Assembly: GCA_028829895.1 (NCBI GenBank)
Contig: CM054180.1
Coordinates: 107,604,635 to 107,668,634, forward strand
Direction of reading: 5' to 3'
Source of the DNA: Sinotaia quadrata
Taxonomy: Eukaryota > Mollusca > Gastropoda > Architaenioglossa > Viviparidae
DNA length: 64,000 nucleotides
The notes under the pieces were generated by a model, which worked only from the letters and a program-made list of their open reading frames with translations, ran no database searches and had not been told where the DNA came from. A program made the translations under genes and the position numbers. Numbering within the stretch: position 1 is the first letter of the stretch; every line of letters starts with the position of its first letter. Positions 10,618 to 22,890 of the stretch are shown one piece after another.

Positions 10618-11529
10618 AGACACTTATGTAATGTGTCTGTGAGAGACAGACATCAGTAATTAATATTTTGATACGATAGGCACAGTGTATCTACAACAAA
10701 CATATTTCAGTAATTAATATTTTTTAATAATATGTACAGTATGCTTGTGACAGACATACATATGCAACTGATATTTTGATATGATATGCACAGTGTGTCT
10801 AAGACAGACATACTTCAGTAACTAATATTTTGATATGATATGCACAATGTGTCTAAGACAGACATACTTCAGTAACTAATATTTTGATATGATATGCACA
10901 GTGTGTCTAAGACAGACATACTTCAGTAATTAATATTTTGATATGATATGCACAGTGTGTCTAAGACAGACATACTTCAGTAACTAATATTTTGATATGA
11001 TATGCACAGTGTGTCTAAGACAGACATACTTCAGTAACTAATATTTTGATATGATATGCACAGTGTGTCTAAGACAGACATACTTCAGTAACTTATTTTG
11101 ATATGATATTCACAGTGTGTCTAAGACAGACATACTTCAGTAACTAATATTTTGATATGATATGCACAGTGTGTCTAAGACAGACATACTTCAATAACTA
11201 ATATTTTGATATGATATGCACAGTGTGTCTAAGACAGACATACTTCAGTAACTAATATTTTGATATGATATGCACAGTGTGTCTAAGACAGACACACTTC
11301 AGTAACTAATATTTTGATATGATATGCACAGTGTGTCTAAGACAGACATACTTCAGTAACTAATATTTTGATATGATATGCACAGTGTGTCTAAGACAGA
11401 CATACTTCAATAACTAATATTTTGATATGATATGCACAGTGTGTCTAAGACAGACATACTTCAGTAACTAATATTTTGATATGATATGCACAGTGTGTCT
11501 AAGACAGACATACTTCAGTAACTAATATT
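10618..11529. repeat. 54-bp satellite-like array, about 16-17 copies
   Basis: Unit starts GACAGACATACTTCAGTAAC, then taatattttgatatgatatgcacagtgtgtctaa. The first three copies (10618-10790) are diverged and the later ones nearly identical, except for point changes and one 4-5 bp deletion near 11095. Each monomer carries the palindrome TGTCTAAGACA. Confidence 0.97.
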
Positions 11530-12070
11530 GATAAATTCATAATGCTAGCAATGCTCAGCAGCAGACCAATGACACGAATGTTCATGTAGATATCTCATTT
11601 TTATATTTAATAAACTGTCATTGGTAAAACACAATACTAATTTTATTTTTAAATATCATGTCGACAACCAAATGGTTTTACATTTCTTTTGTCCTGTAAA
11701 GAAACAAACAAGTTAAACAGATGTAATCCAAGTACAATATTTTAACAATTTTTTTTCTAATGCAATTTAGGAACATTGCTTACGATAAATGGTTTTCTCT
11801 GGTGCAAGCCAAGAAAATTATGATTACGACAAGCACCCATCTCTAATTCAAAGCGAAGAACATTTTGTTTTACGACAAGCACCCATCTCTAATGGAGTAC
11901 AGTTGTTTTTTTTTTTTTTTTACTAATTCGTTTCACTGATTTTATACATATACATATACAGATACATATTCTAATGACAAATATGTTTCGCAGATTCAAG
12001 CTATCTCCAGTGTTCTTATGACAAACGCATTTTCACACATATATGACAAACGCATTAATAGTATGTAATA
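11530..12070. other. Unique AT-rich spacer with small duplications
   Basis: ACGACAAGCACCCATCTCTA occurs at about 11827 and again at about 11873. A T-run of about 18 lies near 11905. No gene is visible. Confidence 0.6.
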
Positions 12071-12072
12071 AT

Positions 12073-12103
<31 letters not shown>
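12073..12103. repeat. (AC)n microsatellite
   Basis: About 15 CA units followed by ATGTACGAG. Confidence 0.96.
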
Positions 12104-12107
<4 letters not shown>

Positions 12108-12489
12108 CGAGAGCACGAATCACACAAGCATACATACCCATACATACACGCACATTGTTGCAGACTGTACGTCATCAAAATTTGTCGTTTACAGAAGAAA
12201 CCGTTCTTGCCATGTGCCGTTCTTATCGTATCTTTTCTGTGCTAAGTGGTTAAACTACCCTGGGTGGAGCCATTCTAGATGTGTGTTAAATCTCGTTTCC
12301 ACCTTTGATTGGAGAGTGCGGTCTGATATTTTATTTGACTTTTGGATAAAATAAAATATCAGATCCTGCTATTCAGTCCAGTGTTCTACATAAAATACAA
12401 GAAATATTAACTTTATTATCGATAGCTCTCGTTTTGCCTTCCGAACCAGACGTGGTTAGAACGATATTGTGTGCTGGGCACAGTTCCAA

Positions 12490-12780
12490 ATATGAAACAA
12501 TATTTTTCAGTGACATCAGACTTTGGTCTGTACCATAAACGTCTATCATTATTTTCAATGAAGCCAGGCTTTGGTCGTACCAAAAAGGTCAAATATTATT
12601 TTTTATGAAGCCTGGACTTGGTAAGCACCATGAACGTCTATTATTATTTTCAATGAAGACAGGTTTTGGTTGTACCTTAAAGGTCAAATATTATTTTCAA
12701 AGACGACAGGTTTTGGTTGTACCATAAAGGTCAAACATTATTTTCACTGATGCCCTATCATAAACGTCATATAATATCCA
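12490..12780. repeat. Degenerate 46-50 bp minisatellite, about 6 copies
   Basis: Core TTTTCAATGAAGCCAGGCTT, then tggtcgtaccataaacgtc. Copies vary (gacgacagg, aaaggtcaaa). Confidence 0.85.
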
Positions 12781-13043
12781 TATTCAATCTCGTACTTATT
12801 AAGATACTGTATCGCATATATGCATATAAATGTACACTCTGACTTAGTAAGAATGCATTATGCGATTTCATTTTCGGATACATAAAATATCACTGCCATT
12901 GCTGGCGACCTCCAAGAGTAAAACATTTTAAACCGTAAATCCATCACAAAATTAACTTTGCTAGTAAGACACTATTTTGAAAATTGGTGATAATATAAGA
13001 AACGTGACTTTTCATTTGTTTTATTTTAAAACTTTAAAAGCAG

Positions 13044-13045
<2 letters not shown>

Positions 13046-13122
<77 letters not shown>

Positions 13123-13195
13123 TGTGCGTGCTCGCTCGTTTATGAGAAGGAATAGTATGCTTTTGGTGGCGTACAGAGTGTGCGCAAAGTATGAT

Positions 13196-13282
<87 letters not shown>
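13046..13282. repeat. Paired (GT)n microsatellites around an 80-bp spacer
   Basis: GT runs at 13046-13118 and 13201-13282 flank about 80 bp of unique sequence that contains GTGCGTGCTCGCTCG. The Cys-Val and Thr-His proteins read across them are artefacts. Confidence 0.97.
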
Positions 13283-13283
<1 letters not shown>

Positions 13284-13284
13284 G

Positions 13285-14430
13285 ATATAGTTACACTGAA
13301 ACGTGCCCTGTTTTTCTGGGACATCAATATTTGATATCGCAATATGGCACAGAACAGTCACCATATTGAGAACTAGTACATTTTAATATAACATTTTCGT
13401 GACAAAAACACTCATTCCCCCCCCCCTCCCAAGGACTATAGTTCATCGATCTTTTATTTATTTTTTGTTTTGTTTTGTTGTTGCTCACCGTTGCCAATTA
13501 TATGCGTGTGCGACCACCTGCGGTCCTAAGCTTGACCTCTCGTGCGCAAAAAAAAAAAAGAGAGAACCGAACGTACAAATCATGCACGCGCTCCCGCGGG
13601 GCTTAGTTTTCCCCCTGTCGCATATAACACTTTGAATATGTTAAAGAACATTTTGAAAAGAAAATCTGCTCCACCAAACCTCGTTTTCAAAAATAAACTT
13701 GTCATGCCAGGATTTCGTAAACCTTCTGATAATATTTAAATCAAATTGCTCAGCACTGGTAGACAAGAAAAACAACACAGTGCAACAACATTGTAAGAAG
13801 TCGAGAAACAAACCAAATTCAAAAAAAGGAACAAGAGCGGCTTGGCGCCCCTTTTCTGTTCCAAACGTCACTACCCCACCAAATTCCAGATTCCAATCTT
13901 TTCCTGCCTACAGGAGACGGAGACAAATACAATCAGTGCAAACATAATTTCAGCGCTAACAGTTCGGAATGTATGTCCCTCGGCTGTTAGTGAATATCCC
14001 TTTAAGCATACGATTAATGACATTAAAATTTACGAATAAAAACACTCCACATGCTGTTCGTGTAGAAGGTGTCACAATTCGTATAGCAGAATACTTGCAA
14101 AAATTTTTTTTTTCTTAATGACCACGGTTATTTGATACTTATTTCAAGCCGAACGTCACACATGCTGTTGTCAGCTGTAGACTTTTTCTTTCACAGAATT
14201 TAAAAGTAAATGCTTAGCAGTCATTTTGTGAACTGATATAAAAAAATACCAAGAAAATAATTGGTAGGTAGAAAAGAAATGTAGCTGTGCTCTTGACAGC
14301 ATATATTTTAGTCTGATACTAAATTATAAACAAGTGTATGATTAAAAATTGGTCTTAAAATAGTCAAGATTATTTTTAGCAACAAACTATTACAACAATA
14401 GTAAGCATCTCTTCTGCTGCTTGACGTATT
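13285..14430. other. Unique region with a C-run, no confirmed gene
   Basis: A C-run occurs at 13417-13430. The 13480-13970 part is less AT-rich and holds overlapping short frames on both strands (for example minus 13871-13641), none with a recognisable family or clear splice sites. Confidence 0.4.
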
Positions 14431-14499
14431 TTAATGACAGGAATCTATAAATATCTGCATTGCTTCTTCACATTAGTCCCTGAATTGACCCCACCGCGC

Positions 14500-14611
14500 T
14501 TTCACCACCCTGATTCCGCAATCCTGTCCGCAAAGACATTTTCATCGAATTTTACGTCAATTCCGTATTCCTTGATAACTGCGGGGTGCCGGAATATACG
14601 GAACATGTCTG
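14500..14611 (-). CDS. Possible decayed exon or ORF fragment
   Basis: The minus strand reads MSDMFRIFRHPAVIKEYGID and continues open to a TGA at about 14502. The composition looks protein-like compared with nearby frames. It begins at an ATG at 14611-14609 within a longer open frame. No donor or acceptor of quality was found and I recognise no family. It could be the tail of a decayed transposon ORF or a chance frame. Confidence 0.15.
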
Positions 14612-14705
14612 ACATTTCCAGGCAGGAGTGGCTTTGGAACATCGATGGCGGTTGACTGGCACTGATGTTCTTTGCAGGCGAACAGCGTTTCAAACGTTTT
14701 ATTAC

Positions 14706-14978
14706 TCTGGGACATTTCTTCTCTCTTTCCGGATAAGGCTGCTTGGAAAAGAAATATTTTGTTGTGATAATATCTGGGACATCTCTTCTCTCTTTCCGGA
14801 TAAGGCTGGTTGGAAAAGAAAAGAAATATTTTGTTGTGATAATATCTGGGACATCTCCTCTCTCTTTCCGGATAAGGCTGGTTGGAAAAGAAAAGAAATA
14901 TTTTGTTGTGATAATATCTGGGACATTTCTTCTCTTTCCGGATAAGGCTGGTTGGAAAAGAAAAGAAATATTTTGTCT
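14706..14978. repeat. 67-68 bp minisatellite, 4 copies
   Basis: Unit GGGACATTTCTTCTCTCTTTC, here read as GGGACATCTCTTCTCTCTTT, then ccggataaggctggttggaaaagaaatattttgttgtgataatatct. The first and last copies are shorter. Both strands stay open across it because of the repeat. Confidence 0.95.
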
Positions 14979-15026
14979 AATATCTCATCTCCGAAAATTA
15001 CAGACCTCGTATGCTTTGCCGTATAT

Positions 15027-15440
15027 TGCAGAATGCGTTACATCTGGCAGAGTATGACTGTATTATCTTGCACAATATTCCTGTTATTTTTGGTAGAGGG
15101 TATGCGTTACATCTCGAGAAATGTATGTCACATCTGGTAGAAATATGTATGTTACATCTCTTCAACTGTATCTTTCACATGTGTGTTACATCTAGATAAA
15201 TGTGTATGTTACATCTAACAGCACACGTCACTCTCTTGAAAATGTTATGTGTTATGCAATTCGTAGAACTTGACCTTTGTGCGTTACGTATGACAGAGAA
15301 TACGTCACTTGCAAATGACAGAATGTATTGTTACGTGTCCTAGGTGCTACATTTGGCACAGCATGCATCTGTAACATGGGCTGTGTGATACATCTGCTAA
15401 AGAATGCATTTGTTACGCGAGTTGTAAGTTGCATTTGGCA
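15027..15440. repeat. Degenerate short-unit array around GTTACATCTGGCA
   Basis: The motif rtTACATCTggcagAatgtatg recurs about 10 times at irregular 30-45 bp spacing. This is an old, eroded minisatellite. Confidence 0.7.
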
Positions 15441-17660
15441 GATTCAGAAAAATGAATGGATGAACATTTCCAAATCTAGCTTTAAGAAAAAGCACAGTTA
15501 ACAGATAGTGATTCTTAATTATTATCATTTTTAAAAAATAAAATTTGCGTATAATATCATCGTATACATGTATCATATATATTCACTTTTCATTCAAAAG
15601 AAATTTCAAAGCAGAAATATGATTACCTCTTTCATTCAAAAAAATTCAAAGCAGTAATATGACTACTTCTTTCATTCAAAAAAAATTCTTATAAATCAAC
15701 AAATCAAAGCTTTTCAAGTCTAATCTATAGAGACAGGATTTTGAGAGAGAAATTAATTTTAAATCCTTAAATATTTCTTGCTATAGGAATGTGAGCCTAC
15801 TGACTTTATCTCGCGGGGAACCCTTTTCGCAAAATAAATAAATAAATAAATAAATAAATATAGAGCACAGTTTGCCCCCTTCGGGTGCTCTTTCTTTTAG
15901 TGAACATCTATCAAATTGCACCTTTGTTTTATATTTTTTATCAAGTTATGTACACAGTCAGTCTCGCGCTTCATTTTCACTTATTAAGTTGTGAATAAGA
16001 AAAATTCATGACAATAAATAAATATCACAAGTTGAGATGCAATAATAAAGTCCAAGTTGTAACCAGCCCCACCTTTCAGCGATCCTTTACTGCTCTTTCC
16101 TTCAGATAAACATTAATTGGAGCAAAGCAGGTGACGTCACGCACAATGATGGTAGATTGACACAGCCAGCAAAAAAAAAAAAAAAGTGAGTGCTATCGTT
16201 TTAGCTGCTGTTGTAATTTTCGCGTAAAAGTTTTGTAAGTTTAATCATATATTCTGAACAACATCTACCACTAAAACTCGCTTGGTGCCATTGGGGAATG
16301 ACAAACCGGTTGTAAACAGATATCGTCAGGCACACAGGGCGATTTGGACCATACAAGGGCTGCAACTCTTCACTGAGAACCGTCATTGCCGTTATGTACC
16401 ATAAAACCCAACATCATCTATCACTTCCCGTGGCAAGTGGAGCATCACGCTTGATAATGCCGTCATTTTGCTTCCGCTAATTGGACGGCCTGGCTTGTCG
16501 GATGTGGCAAAAGAGTGCCGGCTGAAATGAATGCGAGATTTGTGCAATACATATATATCCAATTATGTTGATTCTTTACCATTTCGTGCGGAAGAACTAT
16601 TAGAAATAGGTTTAAACCACAATCCTAGCAATGTACACGGTTGAACCTACCTTCTGCCGCGCAGCGGGCTTGCTGCGCAAAAACGCTGACGGATGAACCT
16701 GCAAATTTCGGCACGTGTGTAAACGACTGTCGTGCGCTGTCAACTGTGAAGCGTGAATGGCTAAAAATTCGCTTGCTTTTCTTAATAGTGACAATTTTAA
16801 TAGAGAATTTCAGCTTGAAATCGATTTTGTCGACAGTCTGAGTTCCTTAGCAGTGAAAGTTTAATGAGTACATTAGCGTGACAATTGAGGTTTACCTGTA
16901 AAAGTATTATTTATTATTTAATTATATAAAGACACACACACATACTTATAATTTTTGCAAGTGAATATTTATTTCATTGTTGCTTTGAATTGGATTAAGC
17001 TGATTTATTTACCAGGAGTGTAAAGATACAGAGCTGAGAAGCGAGCAATCTATTGTTGGATACAGATATATTAATGAATAAAGAAATCTTGTAGGTAAAG
17101 ATAGATAATGTTCTCTTCATTAATACTATCTTTCATACTAAGCTTTCATGCATACTTAATTTGTAAAAGTTAGAATGCTTACTTTATTAGTTATGAGTGA
17201 ATATATTCCATACAAAGATAAGTAATTACAGTGTCATTGCCTGAAACTGACATTTGTAAGCAGTGTTGTAAGAGACCGTGTGTTCCAATTTGTGTACTTT
17301 GTGAAACATAATATTGCATAGTTACTGTTTTTATTACTTAATACTGTCAGCATCAATACTTTTCTAACCTTTCTTTTTCAAATAATGGTGGCTTTGATGT
17401 CTAATTTAATTTTAGAAACCTTACATGTACTTTTAAGAGCAACAACTTAAAATTATATTCTATAGTAACAGCATAAGTTTTATTTTATATTTATCTTTTT
17501 GTTACTGTGAGAGGTCTGTAACGAAACGAAATTAAAAGCTCATTGATAATGGCATTAAAATAATATAGATATCATTAAATAGACAATAGAAAACTTATAA
17601 GATAGCAAAAGCAGGGTTTGCTCTAGATTATGAATAAATTATATCACCAACCACACAGAA
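15441..17660. other. Mostly unique sequence, GC-richer at 16080-16800
   Basis: Contains (AAAT)n at 15834-15861, a 16-base A-run at 16170-16186 and a TGACGTCA CRE-like palindrome at 16132-16139. The minus frame 16386-16201 (61 codons, true ATG) and the minus segment ending in GTAGGT at about 16651 were considered as exons but are not supported by paired splice sites or homology. The 16850-17660 part is AT-rich and featureless. Confidence 0.4.
16132..16139. promoter_or_regulatory. CRE-like palindrome TGACGTCA
   Basis: The full consensus CREB/ATF site TGACGTCA occurs inside GGTGACGTCACGC. Function depends on a nearby promoter, which has not been shown. Confidence 0.3.
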
Positions 17661-17664
17661 AAAA

Positions 17665-18283
17665 ACTTTGCATCTCTCTAAAAACAACAAGATACAATTT
17701 GGCAAATCTCTAAAAACAACAAGATACAATTTGGCAAATCTCTAAAAACAGCAAGATACAATTTGGCAAATCTCTAAAAATAACAAGATGCAATTTGGCA
17801 AATCTCTAAAAACAGCAAGATACAATTTGGCAAATCTCTAAAAACAACAAGATACAATTTGGCAAATCTCTAAAAACAACAAGATACAATTTGGTAAATC
17901 TCTAAAAACAGCAAGATACAATTTGGCAAATCTCTAAAAATAACAAGATGCAATTTGGCAAATCTCTAAAAACAGCAAGATACAATTTGGCAAATCTCTA
18001 AAAACAACAAGATACAATTTGGCAAATCTCTAAAAACAACAAGATACAATTTGGCAAATCTCTAAAAACAGCAAGATACAATTTGGCAAATCTCTAAAAA
18101 TAACAAGATGCAATTTGGCAAATCTCTAAAAACAGCAAGATACAATTTGGCAAATCTCTAAAAACAACAAGATACAATTTGGCAAATCTCTAAAAACAAC
18201 AAGATACAATTTGGTAAATCTCTAAAAACAACAAGATACAATTTGGCAAATCTCTAAAAACAACAAGATACAATTTGGCAAAC
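17665..18283. repeat. 32-bp array, about 19 copies, with higher-order structure
   Basis: Unit AAATCTCTAAAAACAACAAG plus atacaatttggc. Monomer types differ at acaac, acagc and ataac...atgc. Reading left to right, monomers 3-7, 8-12 and 13-17 follow the same five-type order (cagc, taac/atgc, cagc, caac, caac). The ttggt variant closes the first and third blocks. Confidence 0.96.
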
Positions 18284-18344
18284 CAATACTTAGATTACAC
18301 ATGCACACACTTACACATATTTATTGTGGAGATGACTAAAACAT

Positions 18345-19015
18345 GGTACTCTATTCAAGTTATTAGTTACCAAATTTAAATGCTACTTTTTTTATTTGGA
18401 AACATGATGGAATAGCAACTATTACTGACCACATTTAAATGTTAGTTTACGTTTTATTTGGAAACATAATAGAATAGCAACTATTACTGACCACATTTAA
18501 ATGTTAGTTTACGTTTTATTTGGAAACAGAATAGCAACTATTACTGACCACATTTAAATGTTAGTTTACGTTTCATTTGGAAACATAATGGAATAGCTAT
18601 TATTACTGACCAATTTAAATGTTAGGCTACTTTTTTTTTGGAAACATAATGGAATAACAACTATTAGTGACCAATTTAAATGTTAGGCTACTTTTTATTT
18701 GGAAACATATTGGAATAACAATTATTAGTGATCACATTTAAATATTACTTTTCATTTTGAAGCATTATATAGTAGCAAATGTCAGTTACCATATTTAAAT
18801 GTTACTTTTCATTTAGAAGCACTATGTAATAGCAGTAACCAGTTACCCATATTAAATGTTACGTTTCATTTAGAAATATTATGAATTAGAAAAAATCAGT
18901 TATTGTATTTAAATGTTACTTTTTATTTGGAAACAATGTAATAGCAATAATTAGTTACCACGTTTAAACCTAACCTTTTTTAATTTAGAAGCATTATGTA
19001 ATAACAATAATTAGT
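18345..19015. repeat. Degenerate 58-62 bp minisatellite, about 11 copies
   Basis: Core ACCACATTTAAATGTTAGTT, then tacgttttatttggaaacataatggaatagcaactattactg. Divergence increases to the right. TTTAAA recurs in most copies. Confidence 0.88.
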
Positions 19016-19742
19016 TGCATGGCTTGGATGTTGATTGATCTGCTGACGATGATGAATATTTCATTTTGGCAATGATACTTTGACGGTTGCACTGATTCTT
19101 CTTCTTAATATTTTTGTTGTTATTATTGCATTGATGAGAATGATGATTGTGATGAGTATTTCGATGTTTAAGACATGAAATTAAAAAAAATATTATTTCG
19201 ATTAATGATGAAATATATGAACAGTACGCTGAAAATAATAACTAGAGTCGATAACAACGTTAGTGTTATATACTTGTTAGTGATAATAAGCATCCTTGTT
19301 GTCAGACAGTCTGCTGTTGTTTGTGAAAGAAATGGAGAAGGAAGTAACTGAATTTTCAGTGCAAATTTAAAATCTCCGACATAGCAGACATAAGGGGAGA
19401 GAAATAAAAAAGGGAATGAATCCACTCGCTTGTCAAGCCTGTCGTGGGCTCGGTACATCAGTCACTAAACTAGAAGCATCCACCGGTTTCAGAAGAATAG
19501 GGAGAGAACTCTCGATGCGTGTCGTGTGACAAAGCTGGAGTGGAACTGGGCAAATGAGAATGGGTCGGAGAGTATAGACAGTAAAATAACGGATTTTTTT
19601 AAAAAGGGAAGGAAATGGGAACACAGGTACCTTCGACACTAATGAGGAGTCGTCTTTCTCTGCTGTGAGCCATTACAATCGTTTCTTTCCGCTGGTCACT
19701 TCAATGCCATTCTCTCTCAAAGCAACGTAAGGGGGGGGGGGG

Positions 19743-19777
<35 letters not shown>

Positions 19778-20069
19778 GGGGCAAGAGAGATATATGAGAG
19801 AATGTGTTTACAAGGTAAGGTTGTGTAAAACTAGTTGTATGTGATTGCACTACTGCTTTTGCCGATCCTCCTTTCCCAGAAATATTTTGAAAAATATTAC
19901 AAGTATTTTTCTTCTTAAGGAATTCATAATTTTATTTTAGCTCATTTACTGACTATAGTAATTATTTAAGTTGCCACAAGCTACTGTTCAACATTTTCTT
20001 AGAATTTGAACCTAACAATAAAAATGAAGCTGCTCACAGGTCCAAGAAATAAACACACATACTCACGCA

Positions 20070-20078
<9 letters not shown>
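19016..20078. other. Unique sequence with G-run and GA patch
   Basis: GGGGGGGGGG at about 19731-19741 is followed by a purine-rich (GA) tract to 19777. The 19430-19720 section is GC-richer, but its minus frame 19639-19433 begins with GTG and lacks splice support. Confidence 0.45.

Positions 20079-20126
<48 letters not shown>
20079..20126. repeat. (AC)n microsatellite
   Basis: About 24 CA units. Confidence 0.97.
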
Positions 20127-20129
<3 letters not shown>

Positions 20130-20564
20130 CACATAAATACCCCCTCCCCCTAAAATACCACATCATAAAAACAAACAAAAATAGCAAGCAAGAAAACAAT
20201 TTATTAATAAACACATAAGTAAACGCATGAAGATTAATGTACAGACAAACATACATTATAATTATTGTTCCGAGTTACAAAAGGAGATTAAACGAAATGG
20301 TTACTAACTATTATATATGCAAACTTTAGCTTAATAGCCTGGACATTACAGATTCATAGAACACGGAGATGTATACTAATGTTTCGTCGACTCTGACGTC
20401 AACATCCACGTGTCGGCTGACTGGGGATGGGTTGAGGACATAGCCCACTTTGCAGGAGCAAATGTGATCTTCAAATTTTACCCGTTTTGCGAAATTAGGT
20501 ACGTCATCACTACAGACTTGATCTATTTTCTTTTCTTTCATTAGCTTACTTAATAGAACACAAA

Positions 20565-20595
<31 letters not shown>

Positions 20596-20596
20596 A
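20565..20596. repeat. (CTAT)n microsatellite
   Basis: About eight CTAT units. Confidence 0.96.
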
Positions 20597-20847
20597 GATC
20601 AAACTATCTTCAGATCTTGGAAACTATTGCATTCGAGCTCAAATTCCGTCATTCAAACCCTTTTTCCCTGGAGCGAAAGAAAAACTGTCGGATATTGTCC
20701 ATCACTTCAATTAACGCCAAGCGTTCCATCCGAGCTTAGTACCCGCTAAAAGTTGGACTAAAGAGGGCCTCAAGTGTTACTCCAACCATGGCTCTCCTGG
20801 CAAGCGACACCAGAGTGCTCGCGCCTTATATGCTTCCGCCGGCGTAC

Positions 20848-20858
20848 TGCGCATGCGT
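20848..20858. promoter_or_regulatory. NRF1-like palindrome TGCGCATGCGT
   Basis: One base from the NRF1 consensus YGCGCAYGCGCR, set in the most CpG-dense short stretch seen in the window (CCGCCGGCGTACTGCGCATG). It is a typical proximal-promoter element, so this patch is a promoter candidate. Confidence 0.4.
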
Positions 20859-21038
20859 CGCGAACTCTTGAAAAACAAACTTACCTCAATCAGAAGAAGA
20901 AAGAAAATGGCGTTGAGATATGCAATCAATTTCCCTTTTATGAGGAGACTCTCTCGTCCGGAATGTATTTCCTTTCATGTCACTTGGAAAGAAAAGAACA
21001 GTACTTGTTCATTTGCTGCCCAGTCTGAAAGGTTGTGA
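20853..21038 (+). CDS. Small ORF beside an NRF1-like site
   Basis: A 61-codon frame begins with ATG at 20853, inside the NRF1-like palindrome. A second, better start (AGAAAATGGCG, A at -3 and G at +4) is at 20907 and gives a 43-codon product starting MALRYAINFPFMRRLSRPE. The N-terminus has arginines and no acidic residue before E19, resembling a mitochondrial targeting peptide. No family was recognised. The antisense strand has a strong donor, GAG|GTAAGT, at 20878-20886, so a minus-strand exon is a competing reading; its frames contain stops, so it would be non-coding. Confidence 0.25.
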   Translation: MRRELLKNKLTSIRRRKKMALRYAINFPFMRRLSRPECISFHVTWKEKNSTCSFAAQSERL

Positions 21039-21039
21039 A

Positions 21040-22740
21040 GAAATAATTAAGAGCTGTGCGCAGAACAAATGTAAGATTAAAAATAAAAATTATCTTTATT
21101 TCCTCTATGAAGAAAGGTCAAAGTAGAAAAATATTGTAAAACATGCCTTTGTAAACATATTTATTGTTGTTTCATTACAGTTTATTTTATTGTTAATTCT
21201 TTGTTTTTTTTCCGATTGTGTTATTTAAAAAGTAATCGTGAAATTAATGAGAGAAATCAAGGGAGCTAATAATAATGATGGTGAGAAAAGACAATGACAT
21301 TCATGAAGGAAATGTAGTGGACGACAATAGGAACGATCATTAAGCAGTCGACAAATTTCGAAAGGGTAATATTACTCTAGGGAATGAATATAAAAGATTA
21401 ATTCAATATCTGAGTGAAGGCAACGGGTTATTGATGACGTAAGTAGAGGGAGGCGTGACGTATTGGGACGTATTGATAGGTCGAATGCAAGAATGAATGG
21501 TGGCGTTGTGCGCTAATCACTACACTTAACCTTGCAGCCTGTGAACCAGCCAGCGTCACATTGATGGGATTTGACGTAATCCAACAGAGAGTAGATACGA
21601 ACAGACATGGTTTGGCCCGAGTCACGCCTGAATAGCTGTTAGAAATGTATGAATACTTTAAAATTGAGCATGATATGCACTGAGAGACTGATCGACAAAC
21701 AAAACGTAGTAAAATAGTGCAGAGGCTTTTTGCTGTAGCAGTCGGCTCGTGGTTCAAGAACTTGTGGATGTTAGAAACTTAGTGTTTTACCACCTCTTAC
21801 GTCACCCTAAAGGGACTCACGATCCTGAGCCCTCGGTCAGTATATCAAAAACCAACCGGTTTGGAAGAGAGAAAAAAAAGTAAATACCTGAAAGACAATT
21901 TTAGCTGGCATAGACTACATGCAGGATGTTTTTACTGGCATCTAAAAGTAATTTCAAAAATAAAATAAAGGAAAGCAAAAAAGAAATAATTGTGCAATCC
22001 TTCTTTTATCTCCCTTACAATTAAAAAACATCATTTCTTTATAACTATTTATACATTTACTCCAAAATTGGAATGTATGAGCAGTATATATTTTTAACCA
22101 TCTTCAATCCAACTATTGCTATTACTGTTGACAATGGCGATTGCATTAATGGTTGTCATGCCAAAAGTTACATCTAAAGTTTATTTATATAGTTAAGAAA
22201 TGTACCAAATAAGATTCCTTTCTTTTATTCGATAAGCATATTTCAGTTTGTGGGTTTGTTTCTAAAGGTTTACCAACGTTATCGCTAAATTTTCTAGTTA
22301 AAAAAGAAAGACTAGGCAGAAAACTTGAAGTGCTTTAGAAATTCCATTCAGGTGACTAAAACGAAATTCGTTGAAGCGACTAAGAAACGATGTGAATTTA
22401 TATTAATCTATAAATATATCAAATGCAAAGTATCATTCTCGTCATCACCACAATATTCATTATCACCTCCACCGCCGCCACTACCACGACCACCATAATT
22501 TAGTAGTAATGTTTGGTGACATAAGATATTTTCTTTTGTAATAACACTTCCTCCTTTATTAAACTATTTATGCTCAATATAGTACACACATATATTAATG
22601 CAGAAATACATTTCATACAGTATAAAAACAATACTAATATTGAATATTTCACTTTTTATTTGTGCTCTTTAAAACTTTATTTCATCTTTCCTTTAATATT
22701 TTTTGGATTCCACTTCTACTTTTTATCACATTTTCCCTTT
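21040..22740. other. Unique sequence, no supported gene
   Basis: The GC-richer part 21440-21860 holds a 109-codon minus frame (21757-21428), but it starts with TTG and has no recognised domain. The rest is AT-rich. Confidence 0.4.
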
Positions 22741-22744
22741 GCCC

Positions 22745-22850
22745 TTCTTGTCTTCCCCTACAACCTCTCTTGTCTCCCCATTGCAACCTCTCTTGTCTTC
22801 CTATGCAGCCTCTCTTGTCTTCCCCTGCAGCCTCTCTTGTCTCCCTTTAC
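22745..22850. repeat. Pyrimidine-rich 20-bp minisatellite, about 5 copies
   Basis: Unit CCTCTCTTGTCTTCCCCTGCA, here about 20-21 bp with variants ccattgcaa and tatgcag. All five copies are strongly polypyrimidine. Confidence 0.85.
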
Positions 22851-22890
22851 GATCCTTCTGGCATTCTGCGCCGTGCCCCTCCTTTCTTAC

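Noticed and set aside
12977..13369. Cys-Val and Thr-His repeat proteins
   Set aside because: Direct translations of (GT)n and (AC)n runs. The same applies to similar frames at 5.7, 12.1, 20.0, 26.3, 42.7 and 53.4 kb.
16201..16386. 61-codon minus-strand ORF with a true ATG, faintly reminiscent of a ligand-gated channel N-terminal segment (NRPVCLTISVY)
   Set aside because: The resemblance is a few residues only, with no flanking splice sites or further domain.
16612..16794. Minus-strand frame ending in AGAAG|GTAGGT
   Set aside because: GTAGGT is a weak donor, the acceptor is ambiguous, and strict start is TTG; not better than chance.
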